Origin: Bacillus sp. SA1-12
GTDB taxonomy: Bacteria; Bacillota; Bacilli; Bacillales; Bacillaceae
Direction of reading: 5' to 3'
Assembly: GCF_000981385.1 (NCBI RefSeq)
Contig: NZ_LATZ01000021.1
Coordinates: 1-62,344 of the forward strand
Length of the DNA stretch: 62,344 nucleotides
In this document: positions 56,310 to 62,344 of the stretch, in pieces
Numbering within the stretch: position 1 is the stretch's first letter
Layout: the number at the start of each line of letters is the position of its first letter
Made by a program: the position numbers and the translations under genes
Notes under the pieces: generated by a model
Database searches by the model: none
What the model was told of the DNA's origin: nothing
The model's input: only the letters and a program-made list of their open reading frames with translations

Positions 56310-57263
56310 TTATCCAAGTTTTTCCTGACCTTCGGGTTTACAGTGCAGCTTTGAATTTGGACCAGCTTTCAACAGAAAGCTTCCTCCGTCATGTCCAATC
56401 GTTTTCTTAACCTCTTTTGCCGCCTCAAGCAATTTATCTAAATCAATTCCTGTCCTTATACCCATTTCATGAAATGCATGAACGATATCTTCAGATGCAA
56501 TATTGCCTGCTGCATTTGGTGCATATGGACAGCCTCCAAGACCTGCTATTGAACTATCAAAAATAGTAACACCCTGTTGGAGTGCTGCTACTGCATTTGC
56601 AAATGCCATCCCCCTTGTATTATGAAGATGCATTGAAAATATGAATCCTGGAAACTCTTGTTTCATTATACCTAAAACGTCATAAACAAGTTTTGGGTCA
56701 CCTGAACCGCTTGTATCTGCTAAAGAAATCTCAGTTATCCCCATTTTACGGTAGTCTTCAAGGATTGATAGTAATCGTTCAACAGGAACTTTTCCTTCAA
56801 AAGGACAACCAAAAGCAACAGCGATTGATCCACTGACTTCGACATTGCTTTTATTGGCTAGGTCAACAATTGAAAGTAGATTTGCTTGTGCCTCTTTAAC
56901 CGTGGCGTTAGAATTTGACAGACTATGAGAATCAGTTGCAGAAAGTAACAATTTCAGCTTTTTTACGCCTACACTGATGGCTCGTTCTGCTCCCTTCACA
57001 TTCGGAATTAAGGCACGAAATTTTACGTCTGTTAAATCTTGAATGCTTTTTACAACTTCTTCTGCATCCTTTAGCTGTGGAATGGCTTTTGGATGAACAA
57101 ACGAAGTAACTTCAATATGCTGGATACCTGTATAAACAAAACGATGAATAAGGCGAATCTTTTCTTCCGTCGGAATCCATTTGCGTTCCATTTGAAATCC
57201 ATCCCGAGGACATACTTCCCAAATTGTCACTTTTTCAGGGAGCATCAATTTGTTTTCAATCAT
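56310..57263 (-). CDS. HMG-CoA lyase family protein, 317 aa
   Basis: This is an HMGL-like TIM barrel that cleaves 3-hydroxy-3-methylglutaryl-CoA or a similar 3-hydroxyacyl-CoA. VTIWEVCPRDGFQME is the N-terminal catalytic motif (R-D-G; Cys precedes it). SLADTSGSGDP is near 165, MHLHNTRGMAFANAVAALQQ holds the metal-binding HxH, and GLGGCPYAPNAAGNIASEDI is the active-site cysteine loop signature. AAAGGAG nine bases upstream sets the ATG at 57263, one base after the CoA-transferase stop, so the two are translationally coupled. Confidence 0.92.
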   Translation of the reverse strand: MIENKLMLPEKVTIWEVCPRDGFQMERKWIPTEEKIRLIHRFVYTGIQHIEVTSFVHPKAIPQLKDAEEVVKSIQDLTDVKFRALIPNVKGAERAISVGVKKLKLLLSATDSHSLSNSNATVKEAQANLLSIVDLANKSNVEVSGSIAVAFGCPFEGKVPVERLLSILEDYRKMGITEISLADTSGSGDPKLVYDVLGIMKQEFPGFIFSMHLHNTRGMAFANAVAALQQGVTIFDSSIAGLGGCPYAPNAAGNIASEDIVHAFHEMGIRTGIDLDKLLEAAKEVKKTIGHDGGSFLLKAGPNSKLHCKPEGQEKLG

Positions 57264-57264
57264 A

Positions 57265-58470
57265 TTAAATAACTCCTTTTTCATATAATTGTTCAATTTG
57301 TTCTTCAGTTAAGCCAATTTCATTTTTAAGAATTTCTTCGTTGTGTTCACCAAGTTCTGGAGCGCGATGTCTAATTCTTCCTGGAGTTGCAGAAAACTTC
57401 GGTACGATTCCAGGCACTTTTACAGACCCAAGACGAGGATGTTCTACTTCTAAAATGTTTTCTCGCGCTTTGTACTGTGGGTTATTGAAAATATCTTCAA
57501 TACTTAAAATTGGTGAAATTGGCACACCGTCAGTATCCATTTTTTCAATAAGCTCATCATTATTAAGACTTCCAATAAACTTTTTCACAACCTCTTGCAA
57601 ACCTTCATCATTTTGCATTCGTTCCATATTTGTTTTATACCGTGGATCATCAATTAAATCTGCTCTCCCCATTGATTTCGCCAATCTAATCCATGTTTTT
57701 TCTGTACTGCAGACAAGAACCACCCATTTCCCATCTTTTGTCTGGTACGTGCCAGCCGGACTGGAGTGCCCTGCCAACATTGGGCTTCTTTCTCTTACTT
57801 TCCCCAATTGATCATACTCAGCAATTAGGAACTCCATCATTCGGAACATGGCTTCGTACAAGCCTAATTCAACTACTTGTCCTTCTGCATCGTTTTTATC
57901 CCTATGATAGAGAGCGCTTACAGTTCCGAAAGCCACAAAAACCCCCGAAACATAATCCAACAATGAAAAGGCAGGGCTTACAGGAGGTCTGTCTGAAAAT
58001 CCCTGCAAATACGTATAACCTGAAAAAGCAGTGCAAGGAGTTCCAAAACCTGCTTTCTCTGCATAAGGACCTGTCTGACCATAACCGGATTGTCTTGTTA
58101 AAACGATATTAGGGTTTACTTCTTTCAAGACCTCGTATCCCAGACCCCATTTTTCTAATGTACCTGGACGAAAATTTTCAATCACAGCATCAGCTGTCCT
58201 AACTAGTTCTTTAAATATCTCTTTTCCTTCTTCTTTACGAATATCAAGTGTTAAAGAACGTTTATTTCTTGATAGCCCAGGCCACCTTAACGACTCTTCA
58301 CCTTTCCAAGGCCCAAGTCCTCTTGTAGCATCTCCTTTACCAGGGAGTTCGACCTTTATAACTTCAGCTCCCAAATCCCCAAGCAGGCAAGCTGCAAAAG
58401 GTGCAGCAATGACGCTGGAGACATCTATAATTTTTAAGCCTGTTAACGGTCCAACGTTTTTTAGTGTCAT
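57265..58470 (-). CDS. CaiB/BaiF family (class III) CoA-transferase, 401 aa
   Basis: The family start GPLTGLKIIDVSSVIAAPFA and CLLGDLGAEVIKVELPGKGD is followed by RNKRSLTLDIRKEEGK and ENFRPGTLEKWGL. The catalytic Asp is expected in the SLLDYVSGVFVAFG segment (about residue 170). The C-terminal part (GWxxP-like YKARENILEVEHPRLGSVKV) completes the fold. It would move CoA from a donor such as succinyl-CoA or acetyl-CoA to the acid that the coupled lyase splits. A perfect 15-base palindrome lies 35 bases upstream, as expected for the GntR regulator. It is the first structural gene. Confidence 0.92.
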   Translation of the reverse strand: MTLKNVGPLTGLKIIDVSSVIAAPFAACLLGDLGAEVIKVELPGKGDATRGLGPWKGEESLRWPGLSRNKRSLTLDIRKEEGKEIFKELVRTADAVIENFRPGTLEKWGLGYEVLKEVNPNIVLTRQSGYGQTGPYAEKAGFGTPCTAFSGYTYLQGFSDRPPVSPAFSLLDYVSGVFVAFGTVSALYHRDKNDAEGQVVELGLYEAMFRMMEFLIAEYDQLGKVRERSPMLAGHSSPAGTYQTKDGKWVVLVCSTEKTWIRLAKSMGRADLIDDPRYKTNMERMQNDEGLQEVVKKFIGSLNNDELIEKMDTDGVPISPILSIEDIFNNPQYKARENILEVEHPRLGSVKVPGIVPKFSATPGRIRHRAPELGEHNEEILKNEIGLTEEQIEQLYEKGVI

Positions 58471-58504
58471 ATTTTTCCCTCCATTTAAATTGGTCTTATG
58501 GTTT

Positions 58505-58519
58505 ACTGGTCAGACCAGT
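58505..58519. promoter_or_regulatory. Operator candidate for the GntR/FadR-type regulator
   Basis: ACTGGTCAGACCAGT is a perfect palindrome containing TGGTC-A-GACCA, the core known for FadR-subfamily GntR regulators (TNGTCNNACNA type). It sits between the GntR gene and the CoA-transferase start. Confidence 0.75.
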
Positions 58520-58573
58520 TAATTAATTTTGATTATGCCCTACTTATTTGAAAACGTCAACATATTTTTAACA

Positions 58574-58602
58574 TAAAAACCCTATCTATAAATGATAGGG
58601 TC
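58574..58602 (-). terminator. Terminator of the GntR gene
   Basis: ACCCTATC pairs with GATAGGGT and on the minus strand is followed by TTTTTATG. It separates the regulator from the structural genes. Confidence 0.75.
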
Positions 58603-58612
58603 AAAGAATTCA

Positions 58613-59317
58613 TCATTGATTATTTAAGATGCTCTTTCGTAATCGCTGCAAATGTGCAGCCATTGCTTCTGATGCATCTTTTGGTTTCCGGCTTTTCACT
58701 GCATCAAAAATAGCTCGGTGTTCTGCACTTGAACGTTCCAGCCTGTCAGGCGATAATAAAGTTTTCAGCCTTATTTGCTGAAGCATATTTAAATTTGTTT
58801 CAAGTGTAGTTACAAGCACAAAATTATGAGTTGCTTCTGCAAGCGCTAAATGAAACATACTGTCTCGTACCAGCTTTTCATCAATATCCTTTCGTTCTGC
58901 TTCAACTTTCAACAAAGCTTTTTCCATTTTTAAAAAGTCTTCTTCAGTAGCTCGTTCACAAGCAAGCGCTGCAATCTTTGGTTCAATCATTTCACGGACT
59001 TCTAAAAAATAAATAATAGAGGTTGTTTTCATGAGATCTACAGGATCAAAGCTATATTCCATAACGAGACGTTGATCGACATTCTGTACATAACGTCCAC
59101 CGCCTGGTTTTGCAATAACAATTCCTTCAGCTTCTAATACCCGAAGAGCTTCTCTCAGGGAAGTTCTACTGCATCCAAGCATAGTAGAAAGATCCCGCTC
59201 GCCAGGCAGACGCTCACCAGGAAGTATCTTTCCTTCTTTAATTAGTTCTCTAATTTGCTCTACAATTTGTTCATATACTCTTGCATATTTAATATTAGTG
59301 AATAAGTTATTTTCCAC
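58613..59317 (-). CDS. GntR-family regulator, FadR subfamily, 234 aa
   Basis: The N-terminal winged helix is complete: VYEQIVEQIRELIKEGKILP, GERLPGERDLSTMLGCSRTS, LREALRVLEAEGIVIAKPGGG. An all-helical FCD ligand domain follows (about 90-230) with EVREMIEPKIAAL and the metal-binding His of FHLALAEATHN and EHRAIFDAV. AAAGGTGG precedes the GTG at 59317, which fits the family's length; the open frame extends 41 codons further upstream without support. It probably represses the CoA-transferase/lyase/transporter genes through the palindrome at 58505 and is relieved by the acid or its CoA ester. Confidence 0.9.
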   Translation of the reverse strand: MENNLFTNIKYARVYEQIVEQIRELIKEGKILPGERLPGERDLSTMLGCSRTSLREALRVLEAEGIVIAKPGGGRYVQNVDQRLVMEYSFDPVDLMKTTSIIYFLEVREMIEPKIAALACERATEEDFLKMEKALLKVEAERKDIDEKLVRDSMFHLALAEATHNFVLVTTLETNLNMLQQIRLKTLLSPDRLERSSAEHRAIFDAVKSRKPKDASEAMAAHLQRLRKSILNNQ

Positions 59318-59370
59318 AGTACGCCACCTTTCATTCCACAGCAGCAATCGATTAATATTAAAATCACTAT

Positions 59371-59398
59371 ACCATACTTTTCTTTGAGAAAGTATGGT
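59371..59398. promoter_or_regulatory. Inverted repeat upstream of the GntR gene
   Basis: ACCATACTTT pairs with AAAGTATGGT across eight bases. With no T-run it is more likely an operator or promoter-region element than a terminator. Confidence 0.45.
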
Positions 59399-59513
59399 AA
59401 TTGCTTGTTGAATGAAAGAGTTTACCTCAGCCTTTAACATAAAAAAACCTTAAACTACTATTAAGCAAGCTTGCATAATCCAACTCTTACAATCTTTTAA
59501 GGAGATGATTTGA

Positions 59514-59704
59514 ATGGCACGAAATAATAACAGCAATCAATTGTTGTTCCAGGTTCTAAACAAGCTATTGAACAAATGAAGTTTGAAATCGCATCAGAGT
59601 TTGGTGTTAACCTTGGTGCTGAAACATCTTCAAGAGCTAACGGTTCTGTAGGTGGAGAAATGACTAAGCGCCTCTTTGGCTCAACAATAATGGGTCGTTT
59701 ATAA
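59514..59704 (+). pseudogene. Spore protein (alpha/beta SASP) gene, frameshifted
   Basis: TTAAGGAGATG precedes [10 protein letters not shown], where one missing base shifts the frame. The next frame then encodes [39 protein letters not shown], and a further small deletion alters the C terminus (normally VAMAQQSMG). The upstream 20 bases ATTAAGCAAGCTTGCATAAT are identical to those before the intact gene at 36898. Confidence 0.9.
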
Positions 59705-59721
59705 TTATTATTACGTATTTA

Positions 59722-59760
59722 GGAGGAGAAAGAAGTTCTCCTCCATTTTATGTTTTTTAG
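59722..59760 (+). terminator. Terminator of the decayed spore protein gene
   Basis: GGAGGAGAA pairs with TTCTCCTCC, tail ATTTTATGTTTTTT. Confidence 0.8.
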
Positions 59761-59816
59761 ATAAACTCCCGTTCCTCCACTATAGCGCCCTATTCTGGAA
59801 TAGTCCTTTACTAATA

Positions 59817-60000
59817 CTACCTCGTGAAGCCCTTTTCACTCTTCTTTTTGCTTTTTGTCTTCCAGAATAGTAGTTGAATACCGAACAGTTGTGGGGAAAA
59901 CATAACATAAATCGAGACAGCTACCACTGCACAGATAATCGCTACGCCCCACAGTGCATCTTGGCCAAGCCTTGGTGAACTGTGAATGCCGACGGGAGGG
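59817..60000 (-). pseudogene. C-terminal fragment of a membrane protein
   Basis: Directly after the VOC stop the minus strand encodes PPVGIHSSPRLGQDALWGVA, IICAVVAVSIYVMFSPQLFG and a basic tail KTKSKKKSEKGFTR. It has no start and is one membrane segment of an unknown protein. GC is elevated like the VOC gene, so both may have arrived together. Confidence 0.45.
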
Positions 60001-60411
60001 TCACGCTTTTCTGGTCAGAACCTCCAAATAGTGCTGATTGTACATAATACCTAGAATATTCCCAAAGGGATCGACTACGGAAGCAGTGATGAATCCCTCG
60101 CCGCGCTCTGTGGGTGCCTCGTACTCTTTCGCTCCCATAGACAGCAGCTTCTTGAAAGTTGCTGTTACATCATCGACGTGCCAGTACACTACAGCACCTG
60201 CCGGGCCGGTCGCTGACCCATCGGGTGCGTAACGGCTATCGATCAGGCCCAGCTCGTGCTGGTAGTCGCCAAGGCGAAACTCGGCATATCCTGGAAGTTC
60301 GAAGTATGGTTCGATGCCCAATAGCTCGGAGTACCACTTCTTTGCCGCTGCTAGATCTTCCGTCCAAAAACTGACTGTGGTGAGTCCCCGTAATGTCTGT
60401 GTGTCGCTCAT
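60001..60411 (-). CDS. VOC family protein (glyoxalase/bleomycin-resistance fold), 136 aa
   Basis: Two beta-alpha-beta-beta-beta units are visible: LTTVSFWTEDLAAAKKWYSE (first) and GAVVYWHVDDVTATFKKLLS (second). DPFGNILGIMYN is the family's C-terminal signature with the metal-site Glu replaced by Ile-Gly context. Members include glyoxalases, dioxygenases and drug-binding proteins; the substrate is not predictable. AAAGGAGGAAATCG gives a strong start. Base composition is clearly more GC-rich than the surrounding DNA, suggesting recent transfer. Confidence 0.85.
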   Translation of the reverse strand: MSDTQTLRGLTTVSFWTEDLAAAKKWYSELLGIEPYFELPGYAEFRLGDYQHELGLIDSRYAPDGSATGPAGAVVYWHVDDVTATFKKLLSMGAKEYEAPTERGEGFITASVVDPFGNILGIMYNQHYLEVLTRKA

Positions 60412-60626
60412 AATCGATTTCCTCCTTTAATGTTAAGTAGTACGTTCCAATGTTAAACTAAATAACATCTTCTGATTAACTTCGATTTACTTGCGAATAA
60501 TACCTTCTCTTATTCAATTAAATGGACTTATACAAAAAGACGCGTTGCTTGATAAACTCGCTCTTTTGTTTAAGTACATTCATTCACAAACTTTATACTA
60601 ATTGTTTTAGGGAAAATATTAATCCC

Positions 60627-61463
60627 CTAGTAGCTTTTCTCTAATAATAAGGCCATTGTATCATTTCCTTCCTGATACTCTTCACCAGTTACATCATTGT
60701 AAATTGATATTAAAGTAAAACCTGCTTCTTCTAATTCACCCAAGATCATTTCTTTTGTAAAATATTGATTCCAAATATAGTAAGTTTCCGTTTTTTGTTT
60801 GGTTATGACAGTCGTTTGTTCAAGCGAAATGTAACCATCATACTTTAAATTTTGGGTCAATTCTATATATGATTCAGGAGACCAAAAACCTCCTTCATCT
60901 CTTAAATACCAATTATTACCTTCCGAAAAAACATTGTATTTATGCTCAGTAAAAACATCTAAAAGGAAACTTCCACCTTTTATTAAACTCCTACATATAT
61001 TTTGTAGTAATTTCTTGCGGTCATTAGGTGCAAGAGCCCCATAATCACAGTATATAAGTGTCGCAAAATCATATTGATTTTCGTTAGTTAAATATAAATA
61101 ATTTTCGTTACGATATTTTATATCTAACCCCTTATCTTTTGCACTATCTTTAGCGTATTTAATTGAGTTCTCAGAAAAGTCGACTCCTGTAACGTCATAA
61201 CCTCTCTTGGCTAATCGTTCACAATAAAGCCCGGGTCCGCAACCAAAATCAATGATATTTTGATCACCTTTTTTGGTTGCTATCTTTTTAATAAAATCAA
61301 CAGATTGATCGATAAAATTAGTATTTCTACTAGCTCCTTCATTATTTGGATCAAGGTGAGCTTCTAACAAATACTTTGCGATATGTGGGTCTTTCCAAAA
61401 CATCTTATCCGGCTGTTTGAACTTTTCTGGCTTTTGTAATTGCTGCATTAAATCAATAAACAT
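60627..61463 (-). CDS. SAM-dependent methyltransferase, 278 aa
   Basis: The class I methyltransferase motif I reads IIDFGCGPGLYCERLA (about 65-80), motif II VTGVDFSENSI, and motif IV-like FATLIYCDYGALAPND, followed by RSLIKGGSFLLDVFTE. Residues 1-60 form a helical cap. The target molecule is unknown. GGAGGAATTA precedes the ATG. A long leader with a SigA-type promoter, a possible 9-codon peptide and a terminator stem precedes it (61490-61739), which suggests regulation by attenuation as seen for many antibiotic-inducible genes. Confidence 0.85.
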   Translation of the reverse strand: MFIDLMQQLQKPEKFKQPDKMFWKDPHIAKYLLEAHLDPNNEGASRNTNFIDQSVDFIKKIATKKGDQNIIDFGCGPGLYCERLAKRGYDVTGVDFSENSIKYAKDSAKDKGLDIKYRNENYLYLTNENQYDFATLIYCDYGALAPNDRKKLLQNICRSLIKGGSFLLDVFTEHKYNVFSEGNNWYLRDEGGFWSPESYIELTQNLKYDGYISLEQTTVITKQKTETYYIWNQYFTKEMILGELEEAGFTLISIYNDVTGEEYQEGNDTMALLLEKSY

Positions 61464-61489
61464 AAATTAATTCCTCCTCTATTTTTAAA

Positions 61490-61526
61490 CACAAAAAAAC
61501 CGTAGAGATTTTACTCTACGGTTTAA
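61490..61526 (-). terminator. Terminator/attenuator in the methyltransferase leader
   Basis: AAACCGTAGAG pairs with CTCTACGGTTT; the minus strand continues TTTTTGTG. It lies between the promoter and the methyltransferase ribosome binding site, so read-through would be needed for expression. Confidence 0.75.
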
Positions 61527-61654
61527 AAAGGAGAATTCATCCGGAGAGCAAAACATCAATTTTGAGCATAACAAATAAGCATTTAATCATACCTATTTAT
61601 TTTGCTTGAAATTGATTGTTTTACTATCTCCAGTCATAATAAAGTTCACGAAAA

Positions 61655-61684
61655 TCAAACTTCTACTATGCCGAACTTCTTCAC
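61655..61684 (-). CDS. Possible leader peptide MKKFGIVEV
   Basis: GTG AAG AAG TTC GGC ATA GTA GAA GTT TGA follows AGAAGG at four bases. It starts about 20-25 bases after the expected transcription start. Its position upstream of an attenuator recalls the regulatory peptides of resistance genes. The short spacing and GTG start make it tentative. Confidence 0.4.
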   Translation of the reverse strand: MKKFGIVEV

Positions 61685-61710
61685 CTAACCTTCTTGTGTT
61701 TGTATAATTA

Positions 61711-61739
61711 ATCTTAACAGGCTATACTTTTATTTTCAA
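61711..61739 (-). promoter_or_regulatory. SigA-type promoter of the methyltransferase
   Basis: TTGAAA (61739-61734), 17 bases, TAAGAT (61716-61711) on the minus strand. Confidence 0.65.
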
Positions 61740-61861
61740 CAATTAAGGTATGTATCATAACAACTGGGAATTATAACACAAAACCGCTCGGTTAGTTTAA
61801 GTGAAAATATTCACAATTTCTTCATTCATACCAATGTTCTTTAAACGTGATATTCATACAG

Positions 61862-62344
61862 ATAGGTAAGGGTTTGAAGTTATCGCTCCCTTTTCCCCCC
61901 GTCCACACCGTACATGAGACTTTCACCTCATACGGCGTTCCAACTAATCCAATTCGATTTAGTCATCAACACTTCTGAAATCGTAACGTCTTCCGTGTCT
62001 CAATTCTTCCGTTTCAATAAGTCGGTGCCTCCCATGGGAGGTAAACCTCTTTTAGTCTTACGAGAACCTTATTAACCGATAAAGATTTGCCTTGCATGAT
62101 TAATTGAATCTTCATTAGTCTAGTGGTTATCCCTTCGGGTTGATTAGACCTTTCATCGGTACTGTGCCACCACTTTCACTGATATAAAGTTAAGTTATAC
62201 AATAACTATTCTCATTATTGCTTTCCTTATCAACGCTTCATAGAAAGTAAGTCCTCCACGTTATCAGCTTACAACGTTGAATTATATCTATTATAGAATG
62301 AACTTAGGTGCTTCCTGTAAGCCTGTTAGCCGTTCTTATGCCTG
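61862..62344 (-). mobile_element. 3' end of a second group II intron (domains V and VI)
   Basis: On the minus strand AACGCCGTATGAGGTGAAAG and TCTCATGTACGGTGT form the domain V hairpin, followed by GGGAGCGATAACTTCAAACC plus CTTACCTAT, a domain VI stem with bulged A and a 3' end near 61862. Upstream, ACAGTACCGATGAAAGG and TTGAAACGGAAGAATTGAGA look like intron RNA. No reverse-transcriptase frame is open in the window, so the ORF is either to the right or deleted. Domain V differs from the IIC type at the left end. Confidence 0.75.

Overview
The window looks like chromosome of a low-GC, endospore-forming Bacillaceae. Evidence: strongly AT-rich intergenic DNA, AGGAGG-type ribosome binding sites with frequent TTG and GTG starts, an alpha/beta small acid-soluble spore protein (36898-37095) plus a decayed copy (59514-59704), a SpoIID relic, a YjcZ-like spore microprotein, AprX protease and a YesLMN-type regulatory set. 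I cannot name the species. Both ends lie in group II introns on the minus strand: the 5' end of a IIC-type intron at 117-1 and domains V/VI of a different intron at 62344-61862. The ends may therefore be repeat-limited assembly ends.

Layout. 0.1-5 kb: small spore-related genes, yukJ, and relics. 5-31 kb: a phosphate-flavoured accessory region with three histidine phosphatase paralogues (one inactivated at its catalytic motif and fused to a secreted phytase-like domain), a PhoX-type phosphatase, two Na/Pi cotransporters, a CNNM/CBS protein, a CPA2 antiporter, AprX and a TerC protein. It is interspersed with broken partial copies of several of these same genes (Na/Pi transporter, antiporter, phosphatase, PepSY gene, TerC) and with IS3, IS21 and RHS relics. 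31-38 kb: a fluoride riboswitch with paired crcB genes, a divergent ParA-like ATPase, the spore protein gene, and truncated genes. 38-54 kb: an intact xylan-utilisation locus, all on the minus strand. 55-59.4 kb: a four-gene minus-strand organic acid locus (GntR regulator, class III CoA-transferase, HMG-CoA-lyase-type lyase, CitMHS transporter) with a perfect palindromic operator candidate. 59.8-61.8 kb: a GC-rich VOC gene and a methyltransferase whose leader has a promoter, a possible 9-codon leader peptide and a terminator.

How the genes fit together. In the xylan locus a secreted GH10 xylanase and a secreted GH43/CBM6 enzyme cut and debranch xylan outside the cell. A lipoprotein and two permeases (no ATPase encoded, so a shared one is probably used) import the oligosaccharides. 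Intracellular GH10, GH8 and GH43 enzymes finish them. A YesM/YesN-type two-component system with a DUF624 protein probably senses the sugar, and cre-like sites suggest catabolite repression. In the phosphate region, PhoX and the phytase-like protein could release phosphate for Na/Pi-type transport; this is inference from content. The organic acid locus has the composition expected for uptake of a 3-hydroxy-3-methylglutarate- or citramalate-like acid, CoA activation and C-C cleavage.

I see no rRNA, tRNA, CRISPR array or complete insertion sequence. The most unusual items are the dead-phosphatase/phytase-like fusion, the number of locally derived gene fragments, an IS3 relic with an internally inverted segment, and the leader-plus-terminator arrangement before the methyltransferase.
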